Below, one piece after another: positions 47,137-55,606 of a DNA stretch of 64,000 bases. Position 1 is the first letter of the stretch, and every line of letters begins with the position of its first letter. The translations under genes and the position numbers were made by a program. A model generated the notes under the pieces. It saw nothing but the letters and a program-made list of their open reading frames with translations, made no database searches and was not told the DNA's origin. Origin of the DNA: Spongiihabitans sp965206355 (GTDB lineage: Bacteria; Pseudomonadota; Gammaproteobacteria; Arenicellales; Poriferihabitantaceae); contig OZ242212.1 of the NCBI GenBank assembly GCA_965206355.1, positions 2,170,001-2,234,000 on the forward strand. Reading direction: 5' to 3'.

Positions 47137-47910
47137 ATGACTGAAGCACATACCGAAACAATCCTTGATGTCCACCATTGGTCGGATACGCTGTTTACCA
47201 TCAAAACCACCCGCAACCCGTCGTTACGTTTTCGCAACGGTGAATTTGCCATGATGGGCATGGAAGTTAACGGCAAACCGTTGCTACGCGCATACAGCAT
47301 GGCCAGTTCAAATCATGAGGATTTTCTTGAGTTTTACAGTATCAAGGTTGCCGACGGTCCACTGACATCAAAGTTGCAACACGTTAAAGTCGGCGATAAA
47401 TTACTGGTCAGTAAAAAACCCACTGGAACATTGCTTTGGGATCACCTGCGTCCGGGCAAACATTTATACTTGCTGAGTACCGGTACTGGACTCGCACCAT
47501 TCTTGTCTATTATCAAAGACCCAGATGTTTACGAACACTTTGAGAAAGTGATTCTGGTTCATGGTTGTCGGTTTATCAATGAATTGACATACCAACAGCT
47601 TATTGACTATGAACTACACAACAATGAATATTTCGGCGACTCAGTCAAAAATAAACTCATCTACTACCCCGCTGTCACCCGTGAGCCGTATAAAAATTAT
47701 GGTCGCATCACTACCTTGCTGGAAAGCGGGAAGTTGATCAATGACATCGGTATGCCGATACTACAGGTTGAGGATGATCGCTTTATGTTATGTGGCAGTC
47801 CCAGTATGTTGAAGAGTCTCAGTGCAATACTGGATCAGCTCGGATTCGCCGAAACACGGAGGAGCGATTTCCGCGAATATGTGATTGAACGCGCTTTTGT
47901 GGAAAAATAA
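47137..47910 (+). CDS. fpr: Ferredoxin/flavodoxin-NADP(+) reductase
   Basis: From ATG 47137 the protein has 257 residues, the normal size. It contains the FAD-binding LLRAYSMASSNHEDFLEFYS (RxYS) motif, the GPLTSKLQHVKVGD segment, the NADP-binding LLSTGTGLAPFLSII and a C-terminal aromatic-containing tail (YVIERAFVEK). It exchanges electrons between NADPH and ferredoxin or flavodoxin. An upstream in-frame extension to 47038 is unlikely because it exceeds the family and lacks conserved features. Confidence 0.94.
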   Translation: MTEAHTETILDVHHWSDTLFTIKTTRNPSLRFRNGEFAMMGMEVNGKPLLRAYSMASSNHEDFLEFYSIKVADGPLTSKLQHVKVGDKLLVSKKPTGTLLWDHLRPGKHLYLLSTGTGLAPFLSIIKDPDVYEHFEKVILVHGCRFINELTYQQLIDYELHNNEYFGDSVKNKLIYYPAVTREPYKNYGRITTLLESGKLINDIGMPILQVEDDRFMLCGSPSMLKSLSAILDQLGFAETRRSDFREYVIERAFVEK

Positions 47911-48102
47911 AGGTACCCTAAATAACCTGAATAGCCCATGAAAAGCCATCAAGTTTTCGGTTTATCCCCACAATAGTCCATAGCCCAATGTTGTTTTATG
48001 CAAGCCACTGCCAAAACCCAAAAAATCACGAGCGGCGAGTTATAAACCCTAACGCTATAAATCTTTCATCCTCCTCACCTTGATGTTCAATTCTCAACCC
48101 AA

Positions 48103-48885
48103 CTATCTGCCTTTCCACACCGGTTTGCGCTTTTCGGCAAAAGCTGATGCACCTTCATACATATCTTCACTGTTATACAGTGCCTTGACGGTTTTAAGTT
48201 TCTGTGCGTTGAGCATATTGATGGATTCCTGAAAGGACAGGATCTGGGTTGCACGAACGCTCTCTTTAATCGCCGCAAAAACCAGTGGCGGGCCGTCGGA
48301 AAGTATCTGTGCCAATTCACCAACCCGCGCCATGAGCTTATCCGCCGCAACAATCTCATTCACCAACCCCCATCTGGCCGCTTCTTCGGCATCCATCCAG
48401 CGGCCGGTCAGTAACATCTCCATAGCGATATGGTAAGGCACTCGTTTGGGTAGCTTGATGGTCGCCGCATCTGCCAACGTACCCGCATTAATTTCGGGCA
48501 AGGCAAATGTGGCATGCTCGGCGGCGACAATAATATCGGCGGATAGCATAAGCTCAAATCCACCACCGCAGGCGATGCCGTTGACCGCGGCAATAATGGG
48601 TTTATTCAAATCGGGCAATTCCTGCAAGCCACCGAAGCCACCCACACCAAAATCCGTAGTCGCCTCTTCACCGGCAGCCGCCGCTTTAAGGTCCCAGCCG
48701 GCACAAAAGAACTTCTCCCCGCCACCCGTAATAATGGCGACTCGTAATTTCGGATTATCCCGAAAATCTGAAAATACTCTACCCAGTTCCTGACTGGTTG
48801 CGCTGTCTATGGCATTCGCCTTAGGTCGATCCAGCACTACTTCCAGCACCGCATCCTGAATATTTGTTTTTACTGCATTGGACAT
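48103..48885 (-). CDS. caiD: Crotonobetainyl-CoA hydratase (CaiD-like)
   Basis: The 260-residue crotonase-fold protein closely follows CaiD of E. coli by eye: VVLDRPKANAIDSATSQELG, RVAIITGGGEKFFCAGWDLKAA, PIIAAVNGIACGGGFELML (oxyanion hole) and the closing FAEKRKPVWKGR. Predicted reaction: hydration of crotonobetainyl-CoA to carnitinyl-CoA. It is the last gene of the operon that starts at 55322. Confidence 0.9.
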   Translation of the reverse strand: MSNAVKTNIQDAVLEVVLDRPKANAIDSATSQELGRVFSDFRDNPKLRVAIITGGGEKFFCAGWDLKAAAAGEEATTDFGVGGFGGLQELPDLNKPIIAAVNGIACGGGFELMLSADIIVAAEHATFALPEINAGTLADAATIKLPKRVPYHIAMEMLLTGRWMDAEEAARWGLVNEIVAADKLMARVGELAQILSDGPPLVFAAIKESVRATQILSFQESINMLNAQKLKTVKALYNSEDMYEGASAFAEKRKPVWKGR

Positions 48886-48939
48886 ATTTATTACCTGTCT
48901 TCAACTGAATTTAACTAAAATGACTTGCCGTTTTGCAAG

Positions 48940-51075
48940 CTACTTGGAATCGTCTAAAGCTGCGGTCTTTCTCATTCTAACCAACGCATCAGCAACTATC
49001 ACACCTTTATTTCCGGCTTTTACCATCAGCGGATTTATCTCCAGTTCGACAATTTCATCTTTTTTTTGTCTGACCAGATTAGCAATCGCAAGTACCGTAT
49101 CAACAACCTTTTCCACATCAGCCACTGCTCTGCCACGAAAACCATCCAGCAATGGCCATGTTTTCAGTTTTTTTAATGCACGGATCACCTCATTCCGACA
49201 AACCGGTAACAACAAAATTTCACGATCACCGATTAACTCAACCATCGTGCCACCAAAGCCGATGGTCAGGTAATGACCAAATTGTGTATCGTAGCTCACA
49301 CCGAGTAATAATTCGGCAACGACATCACCAATCATTTGCTCCACCATCACCGAATCTGCTATGTTCAGTAATCGATCAGCTTCTGCTTTGAGTTGTTGCT
49401 CTGAGGTAATGCCAACAACGACTGCATTCAATTCTGATTTATGTGCAATCTCTGCCGTTACCACCTTGATCACTAACGGATAACCGATTTCTACCGCTGC
49501 CTGACACGCCGCAGTGGAGTTGGACACCAGCACCGACGGCGGCACCGCTATACCTGCTTGTCTCAACAACTGCTTCGCCTGATATTCATTCAGATTATAA
49601 AACTGATGCGTTGCCACTGTCGTCCTGCCAACTCGAATTTGCGGCAGTAGTCGCATCTCATCAATCCTACCCCACGCCTTGCCAATTTTGTACGCCGCGT
49701 CAATGGCAGCCAACGCCTGTTGCAGGCCTTGCAGTGGGGTGATAGCGTTTTTAATCAATGTTTCCCGTATCGAATCGGTCAGGGTTTCTGACATAGAAGA
49801 CACCACAGCGGCACAACTTCCAGTACGTTTGCTGGCATCAATAAAAGCCTGTATTGCCAATTCCCATTCTTCAACATCGCAACCGCTTATATGCGGAATA
49901 TCGATAATAAGCAAATTCAAATCATATTGACCCTCCATCATCGCCGAAAATGTCGCCCTCAATCGTTGGCGGTCGCCCCATATAAAAGTGTGGTAATCCA
50001 GAGGATTATCAACATTGACATATTCATTCAGTGTCGCCTGTAATTTTTGTTTATGTTCTGCTTCTAGTTTTGGGAAATCAATATCTCTGGCACAAGATAA
50101 ATCGGCAATCAACGAAGCCTCACCACCTGAGCAACTCATAGAAGAAATGCGCTTTCCTGCGAGTACGCCGGTTACTGTCAGCAGTTTTAATGCCTCCAGA
50201 AATTCTTCAATCGTATCAACCTGCCCTATTCCCAGTCGCTCAAATAATGCGCTATAAAGCTCGCTTTCTCCGGCAAGAGTGGCGGTATGGCTCAAAGTAA
50301 TTCTGGCACCAATATCTGATTTTCCGGCTTTTAATGCAATGATTGGAATGCCCTGCTGGTGCGCCCGCTGTGCCAGCTCAATAAACCATGGCAGATTATT
50401 CAGGCCCTCAATATGAATGCCAATCGCAGTAATTTTATCGTTATCCAAAGCGGCGGCAATGCCTTGTTCGATACCCAACAATGCTTGATTGCCTACCGTC
50501 ACCAGCCATGCCACCGGCAAACCACGTTGTTGCAGGGTAAAATTAATACTGACATTGCCACTAGATGAAAAAATGGCAACACCCGATTGATTACGCGTCA
50601 ATCCATGTTGATCCGGCCATAATGCCGCCCCTGACAAGGTGTTAATATAGCCGTGACAGTTTGGACCAAACACTGGCATATCCGCTGCTGCTTTGAGCAA
50701 CCGCTGATGTCGTTCAAGACCGCCATCACCGATTTCCCGAAACCCCGATGAATAGCAAATCGCCCCACCAGCGCCGATACGATTTAACTGTTCAATTATG
50801 GCAACACTGGCATCCGCAGGAATCGCCACGAAAGTAACATCTGGTACGCCGTCCAATGCGGTTGCACCCGCAGATAACTGCTCCAGCAACTCATCTAAAG
50901 AGTGGAAACAGGGCAATCCCTGCATGGTCTCGCGAGCGGGGTTGATCGGCCAGATATGACCTTCAAAACCCAATTTCAAACACTGTTGGACAACACGCTC
51001 CGCCTCTTTCCCACCAATAACGGCAATAGATTTCGGGTTAAGACAACGTTGCAAACGCTGTTGATCGACTGCCAC
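48940..51075 (-). CDS. NDP-forming acyl-CoA synthetase (alpha-beta fusion)
   Basis: The 711-residue protein joins an alpha-type half (CoA-binding, starting RCLNPKSIAVIGG, with VFGPNCHGYINT and the phosphorylated-His loop around ARITLSHTATLAGE) to a beta-type ATP-grasp half (LNEYQAKQLLRQAGIAVPPS, VIKVVTAEIAHKSELNAVV, LLGVSYDTQFGHYLTIGFGG). It makes acyl-CoA while converting ATP to ADP. In this operon the natural substrate is predicted to be gamma-butyrobetaine or carnitine, replacing the AMP-forming CaiC and the transferase CaiB. The substrate is inferred only from its neighbours. Confidence 0.88.
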   Translation of the reverse strand: MAVDQQRLQRCLNPKSIAVIGGKEAERVVQQCLKLGFEGHIWPINPARETMQGLPCFHSLDELLEQLSAGATALDGVPDVTFVAIPADASVAIIEQLNRIGAGGAICYSSGFREIGDGGLERHQRLLKAAADMPVFGPNCHGYINTLSGAALWPDQHGLTRNQSGVAIFSSSGNVSINFTLQQRGLPVAWLVTVGNQALLGIEQGIAAALDNDKITAIGIHIEGLNNLPWFIELAQRAHQQGIPIIALKAGKSDIGARITLSHTATLAGESELYSALFERLGIGQVDTIEEFLEALKLLTVTGVLAGKRISSMSCSGGEASLIADLSCARDIDFPKLEAEHKQKLQATLNEYVNVDNPLDYHTFIWGDRQRLRATFSAMMEGQYDLNLLIIDIPHISGCDVEEWELAIQAFIDASKRTGSCAAVVSSMSETLTDSIRETLIKNAITPLQGLQQALAAIDAAYKIGKAWGRIDEMRLLPQIRVGRTTVATHQFYNLNEYQAKQLLRQAGIAVPPSVLVSNSTAACQAAVEIGYPLVIKVVTAEIAHKSELNAVVVGITSEQQLKAEADRLLNIADSVMVEQMIGDVVAELLLGVSYDTQFGHYLTIGFGGTMVELIGDREILLLPVCRNEVIRALKKLKTWPLLDGFRGRAVADVEKVVDTVLAIANLVRQKKDEIVELEINPLMVKAGNKGVIVADALVRMRKTAALDDSK

Positions 51076-51116
51076 TTTCTTTATTATCTTGTTTTCACGC
51101 GGTTTTTACGCGACTG

Positions 51117-52295
51117 TCACGCGGCTTCCAAAGGACGCAATAGTGACCGGGAAATGATGAGCCGTTGAATCTCGCTGGTACCTTCCCAAATCCGTTCAAC
51201 ACGCGCATCCCGCCAGATTCGCTCCAACGGCAAATCAGACATCAAACCCATACCACCATAAATCTGAATTGCCTCATCTGCAATAAACGCCAACGCCTCA
51301 GTAGCCGATAACTTCGACAAGGCAGCATCCATATCACTCATTGTGTTGTCATTCGCTTTTGTTGCCGCCTGATAGGTGATCAACTCTGCCGCACGGCGGC
51401 GCATTTCCATATCTGCCAGTTTGAAACTGACCCCTTGAAACTTGCCGATTGTCTGATTGAATTGCTTGCGTGTAGCCGCGTATTCACACGCTAATGCAAA
51501 GGCGCGATCACAACGACCCAGACAAATTGATGCCACCTGCAAGCGAGTATTGCCGAGCCAGTCATTGGCAACCTCAAACCCCTGATCGACCTCACCCAAC
51601 ACCTGATTAGATGGTAACCGACAATTATTAAATTCTAAAATGGAGTTATGATAACCGCGATGCGAAACATTATCGTAGCCTTTGCGCACGCTAAAACCCG
51701 GTGTTCCCATATCCACCAAAAAGCAGGTGATTTTCTTACGTGGCCCTTTGTGCTGGCTTTTATGTGTTACTGGCTCAACACCAGTAGCGGCAAATAAAAT
51801 CACGAAGTCGGCAACATCCGCATGACTGATAAAATGCTTCGTGCCATTGATGACAAAATCATCGCCATCCGCCTGTGCTTTACAGGACATTGAGCGGACA
51901 TCCGACCCTGCCCCGGGCTCGGTCATTGCCAGACAATCGGTTTTCTCACCACGAATACAGGGGAAAAGATACTTGTCCCGTTGTTCACCTATACAGCCCT
52001 GCAATATATTACTCGGTCTGGCGACACTATACTGTAACGCCATATTCGCCCGGCCCAACTCGCGATCAAGCAGACACATTGACAACACGTCAAGACCACC
52101 GCCTCCCAAATCTTCGGGCATATTGGCAGCATAAAGTCCTACCTGACGAGAGCGATCAATAATTTGCTGCCGCAAATCTGGGCGCACTACGCCACACTTT
52201 TCAACCTCTTCTTCATAAGGATAAAGCTCTTCCTCAACGAAACGCCGAGCCGTTTCGATTAACAGCCGTTGTTCTTCAGTGTGTTCAAAATTCAT
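51117..52295 (-). CDS. Acyl-CoA dehydrogenase, probable gamma-butyrobetainyl-CoA dehydrogenase
   Basis: The 392-residue flavoenzyme has the family motifs LAMTEPGAGSDVRSM, IYGGMGLMSDLPLERIWRDA and RVERIWEGTSEIQRLI, the last holding the catalytic-base region. By gene context it oxidises gamma-butyrobetainyl-CoA to crotonobetainyl-CoA, the role of CaiA-like proteins. Its ATG overlaps the stop of the upstream SDR pseudogene (ATGA), so the operon was once tightly coupled. Confidence 0.88.
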   Translation of the reverse strand: MNFEHTEEQRLLIETARRFVEEELYPYEEEVEKCGVVRPDLRQQIIDRSRQVGLYAANMPEDLGGGGLDVLSMCLLDRELGRANMALQYSVARPSNILQGCIGEQRDKYLFPCIRGEKTDCLAMTEPGAGSDVRSMSCKAQADGDDFVINGTKHFISHADVADFVILFAATGVEPVTHKSQHKGPRKKITCFLVDMGTPGFSVRKGYDNVSHRGYHNSILEFNNCRLPSNQVLGEVDQGFEVANDWLGNTRLQVASICLGRCDRAFALACEYAATRKQFNQTIGKFQGVSFKLADMEMRRRAAELITYQAATKANDNTMSDMDAALSKLSATEALAFIADEAIQIYGGMGLMSDLPLERIWRDARVERIWEGTSEIQRLIISRSLLRPLEAA

Positions 52296-52894
52296 CTATT
52301 GCCCTCTGTATTACAAATGTTCGGGTCATCCATGCCGACATAACTTTTCAGATAACCGCCCACATTCATAATTTGTCCGGTTATTTTCGATGCCTGCGTG
52401 GATGCAAGAAAAATCGCCATATCAGCAACATCCTGAGCGGATATCAAAGCTCGCATCAAACAGCTTCGGGTATAGTTTGTCCGTACCTGCTCGGAAAGTC
52501 CCTTTTCTTTGGCTTCCACCACAATCACCCGATCTATATGCTCGACCTCATGCTCTTGTGCAACATCCGCCTGAGTCACCAGCGCATCAGAAAAGTTCGA
52601 GTTTGACGTTGCCCGTGATATGTCAAGATCAACAATATGCACCCGCGCACCAACGTCAGCAAATGCGCCAGCAATATATTGAGACCTTTGCACGAAAGCC
52701 ATTTCACCTGCATGCTGCGTTAAAATCGTACTCAATCGGTCATTTATAAGCATAAACTCCCTCATTCCGTGCGTTTTTGCCTTGCCTGAAAGCGAAATCA
52801 TCTTCCGTGCAAAGGTCTCATATTCTCCGACACCTCCTACGCCAGCAGTAATCAGAACCAATTTACCGGTAAAGGGCTACCTTTCCATGATCAT
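52292..52894 (-). pseudogene. Short-chain dehydrogenase with amber codon, MITE insertion and internal deletion
   Basis: The gene starts at ATG 52894, overlapping the lcdH stop (ATGA). Codon 6 is TAG (52877-52879), followed in the same frame by PFTGKLVLITAGVGGVGEY with the Rossmann TGxxxGxG-type loop. The MITE (52681-52819) then interrupts the frame without shifting it, and the gene resumes as IAGAFADVGARVHIVDLDIS. The central third, where the catalytic Ser-Tyr-Lys should be, is missing: the sequence jumps from AQEHEVE to IDRVIVVEAKEKG. The end KITGQIMNVGGYLKSY is normal. Without the MITE about 150 codons remain of the usual 250. Confidence 0.9.
52681..52819 (+). mobile_element. MITE copy 7 (139 bp), inside the SDR pseudogene
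   Basis: Full-length copy with target duplication ATATT at 52676-52680 and 52820-52824. On the minus strand it is read in frame as an open 48-codon segment containing MREFMLINDRLSTILTQHAG. Confidence 0.95.
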
Positions 52895-54426
52895 GGTTCT
52901 TGCAGCGGTGGTTTCTGGCCAATCGAGCGGCCGACCTGTACCGGTCGATGCAAATGTGCATGAGCCGCGACAATTTTGGTGATGCGTTCAGCCACATCGG
53001 CTCGCACCGCACAAACCTGCCCCCGCTTCGTATCAACATGCAACAGCATTTGTTCGGTAGTCGCCAGCAACCTGTCATCATCCCTGTCTTTCCAATCCAG
53101 ATACATTGAATGAAAAATGTGCAAGCGTTTTGCATCACTGCTAATAATTTGTGTGGTGACAGACAACGGCTGCCCCACCGCGACTTCACGGATATAGTTA
53201 ATGTGGGTTTCCACAGTATAGTAACTGAACCCTTGTGCATGATAATCCTGATTAATACCGATGTAGCGAAATAACGCATCCGAAGCATCCCCAAAAACTT
53301 GAAGGTAACGGCTTTCCGTCATGTGGTTATTGTAATCGACCCATTCAGGTTGCACCAAATCGGTATGCAGTTGTAAAGGTTGCGACAAGTCATCGGACTC
53401 AAGCGACAATGTTTCTGCCATCACCTGCTGATGCGAGACCTGATACAATTTTTCTTCGTAGCGTTTCAGCACCTTACCGGCAGCGTAATTATTCGAGCGC
53501 AACGCCTGAAGCACAGAAACAATACAATCATCACGATTCCTTTCAAGTTCAAGTGTCGAGCGACCCGCAGCCTGCTCGTCTGATTGCTTGACCACAGTAT
53601 CCAGCAAATCATCGGTCAGGTCGGGGCCATCAAATCGCGTCCATGGCCATTTCAAACTGGGTCCAAATTGCGCCATAAAATGCCGCATTCCTCCAGTTCC
53701 ACCCGCAATCCGAAAGGTCTCAAATGGACCCATGAAAGACCAGCGAATCCCGGCCCCGTAACAAATCGCCTGATCCAGTTCATCAACGGTTGCCACCCCC
53801 TCATTGAGCAAGTGCAGGGCTTCGCGCCATAAGGCTTCCATCATTCTATCTGCCAGAAACGCCTCGACTTCCTGTCTGACAATCAGCGCGTGCATACCGA
53901 TATTTTCATAGAATCTGGCAGCATTCTGTTTCACTTGATCGGTAGTTTGATTGCCGCCGACTATTTCAACTAACGGCATTAGATACACCGGATTAAACGG
54001 ATGAGCAACAATCAATCTTTGCGGGTGCCTAACCCCTTGCTGCATTTCGCTGGGCAACAGTCCGGAAGAAGATGAAGCGATAATGACATCGGCATCGGTG
54101 TAACTACAAATCTCCTTCATCAAGGCTTTCTTAACGTCGATTCGTTCGGGCCCGCTTTCCTGCACAAAATCCATTCTGGTAACCGCTTGTTGCACAGAAT
54201 CGACCAGTTTAAGCACACCGCCAACCGCAATCGGTGCCAGCGTCATCTTGCGATAAGCGCGTATCGCATTGTCAAGCACCTCATTGATACGGTCTGCTAC
54301 GCCCTCTGCCGGATCATAAAGATTAACGTCAATACCATTGATTAGCAGTCGAGCCGCCCAGGCTGAGCCAATCACACCACCACCAATCAAGCCGACCTTT
54401 TTCACAGATCCTCTGGCAGCAGACAT
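52891..54426 (-). CDS. lcdH: Carnitine 3-dehydrogenase fused to a hot-dog thioesterase
   Basis: The 511-residue protein has an N-terminal 3-hydroxyacyl-CoA-dehydrogenase-like part (residues about 9-320; KKVGLIGGGVIGSAWAARLL for NAD, IASSSSGLLPSEMQ, AHPFNPVYLMPLVEIVGG) and a C-terminal 4-hydroxybenzoyl-CoA-thioesterase-like domain (about 350-490; PEWVDYNNHMTESRYLQVFG). This fusion is known for L-carnitine dehydrogenases in which the thioesterase part is thought to split betainyl-CoA. It oxidises carnitine to 3-dehydrocarnitine. It starts 2 bp after the BKACE stop, so both are co-translated. Confidence 0.92.
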   Translation of the reverse strand: MSAARGSVKKVGLIGGGVIGSAWAARLLINGIDVNLYDPAEGVADRINEVLDNAIRAYRKMTLAPIAVGGVLKLVDSVQQAVTRMDFVQESGPERIDVKKALMKEICSYTDADVIIASSSSGLLPSEMQQGVRHPQRLIVAHPFNPVYLMPLVEIVGGNQTTDQVKQNAARFYENIGMHALIVRQEVEAFLADRMMEALWREALHLLNEGVATVDELDQAICYGAGIRWSFMGPFETFRIAGGTGGMRHFMAQFGPSLKWPWTRFDGPDLTDDLLDTVVKQSDEQAAGRSTLELERNRDDCIVSVLQALRSNNYAAGKVLKRYEEKLYQVSHQQVMAETLSLESDDLSQPLQLHTDLVQPEWVDYNNHMTESRYLQVFGDASDALFRYIGINQDYHAQGFSYYTVETHINYIREVAVGQPLSVTTQIISSDAKRLHIFHSMYLDWKDRDDDRLLATTEQMLLHVDTKRGQVCAVRADVAERITKIVAAHAHLHRPVQVGRSIGQKPPLQEP

Positions 54427-54428
54427 CG

Positions 54429-55322
54429 CTAACCTCGTTTCTTCAGTTTCAATTTTTCTCTCACTTGTGCTGGAGTCAGCAGATTGACATTCATTGCCGA
54501 AAGTATGGTTACCGCCCGTTCTACCAGTTGCGCATTAGTCGCAAAAACACCTTTTTCGAGATAAAGATTATCTTCAAGTCCGACCCGCACATTACCACCA
54601 GCTAGCACTGCCATAGCAACAAACGGCAATTCTTTACGACCAATTGAAAAAGCAGAAAATATTGCTCCCGCGGGCAGGGCATGTACCATAGACATCAAGG
54701 TAGTCGGATCGTCTGGCGCACCATAAGGTATGCCCATACATAATTGAATCATTAGCGGATCGTCAATCAGCCCTTCCCTAACAAGTTCTTTGACAAGAAC
54801 CAGGTGACCGCTATCAAACACTTCAAGTTCAGGTCTGACACCCAGTTCCTGAACCCGCCTTGCCATAGTCTTTAACATCCCCGGGGTATTGGTCATCACA
54901 TAATCACTCTCCGCAAAATTCATGGTGCCACAATCCAGCGTGCAGATTTCCGGCAATAGTTGCTCAACATGCGCGAGTCGCTGCAACGGGCCCACCATAT
55001 CGGTAGCAGCAGAATTCAGGGGTAATGGATTCTCCCCTGCCCCAAAAACCATATCCCCACCCATACCCGCGGTCGTATTGATAACAACATCGGTATCGCT
55101 ATCACGGATGCGTTGCACCACTTCGGCGAATAATTTTGGGTCACGGGAGGACGCACCGGACTGTGGATCACGCACATGAATATGCGCGATAGCCGCACCT
55201 GCTTTGGCAGCATCAATAGCCGCCTTGGCAATTTGCTGCGGCGTTTTCGGTATATCAGGGTGTTTACCTACGCTATTGCCAGAGCCGGTAACCGCACAGG
55301 TGATAAAGGCATTAAAGTTCAC
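54429..55322 (-). CDS. Beta-keto acid cleavage enzyme (BKACE), probable 3-dehydrocarnitine cleavage
   Basis: The 297-residue TIM-barrel protein has the zinc-binding HIHVRD (residues about 48-53), the TTAGMGGD loop, STLDCGTMNF-like sequence (TLDCGTMNFA) and GLEDNLYLEKGV with the third metal ligand. BKACE enzymes exchange acetyl-CoA with a beta-keto acid. In carnitine operons they turn 3-dehydrocarnitine plus acetyl-CoA into betainyl-CoA plus acetoacetate. It is the first gene of the minus-strand operon, and a 284-bp region separates it from the divergent transporter. Confidence 0.92.
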   Translation of the reverse strand: MNFNAFITCAVTGSGNSVGKHPDIPKTPQQIAKAAIDAAKAGAAIAHIHVRDPQSGASSRDPKLFAEVVQRIRDSDTDVVINTTAGMGGDMVFGAGENPLPLNSAATDMVGPLQRLAHVEQLLPEICTLDCGTMNFAESDYVMTNTPGMLKTMARRVQELGVRPELEVFDSGHLVLVKELVREGLIDDPLMIQLCMGIPYGAPDDPTTLMSMVHALPAGAIFSAFSIGRKELPFVAMAVLAGGNVRVGLEDNLYLEKGVFATNAQLVERAVTILSAMNVNLLTPAQVREKLKLKKRG

Positions 55323-55538
55323 AACATCGTCCCCTACTTCTGCTTAAACGAAGGGTAACTTATCCCATCTTACTTGCAGATTGCAAGCACATTCTTATCT
55401 TTTATTTCGTCCTGGTAGAGCATCTGAAATTTGACAGTGATAATACGCGGACTTTATTGTTTATCAGTGCAATTATGCATAAATACTGGTAAAACTCATG
55501 TCGCTAGATATGAATAATAATTTTTCTGCTTGTATTAT

Positions 55539-55557
55539 AGTGTATATGTTGTACACT
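55539..55557. promoter_or_regulatory. Inverted repeat in the divergent carnitine/transporter promoter region
   Basis: AGTGTA (55539-55544) and TACACT (55552-55557) form a perfect 6-bp dyad with a 7-bp spacer, 50 bp upstream of the transporter start codon and beside a -10-like TATTAT (55533-55538). It could be an operator for a dimeric regulator. No regulator gene is present in the window. Confidence 0.45.
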
Positions 55558-55606
55558 TATTAATACCGATTATTCTTAACAAACTTTAATTATGAGGTTC
55601 GATGCT

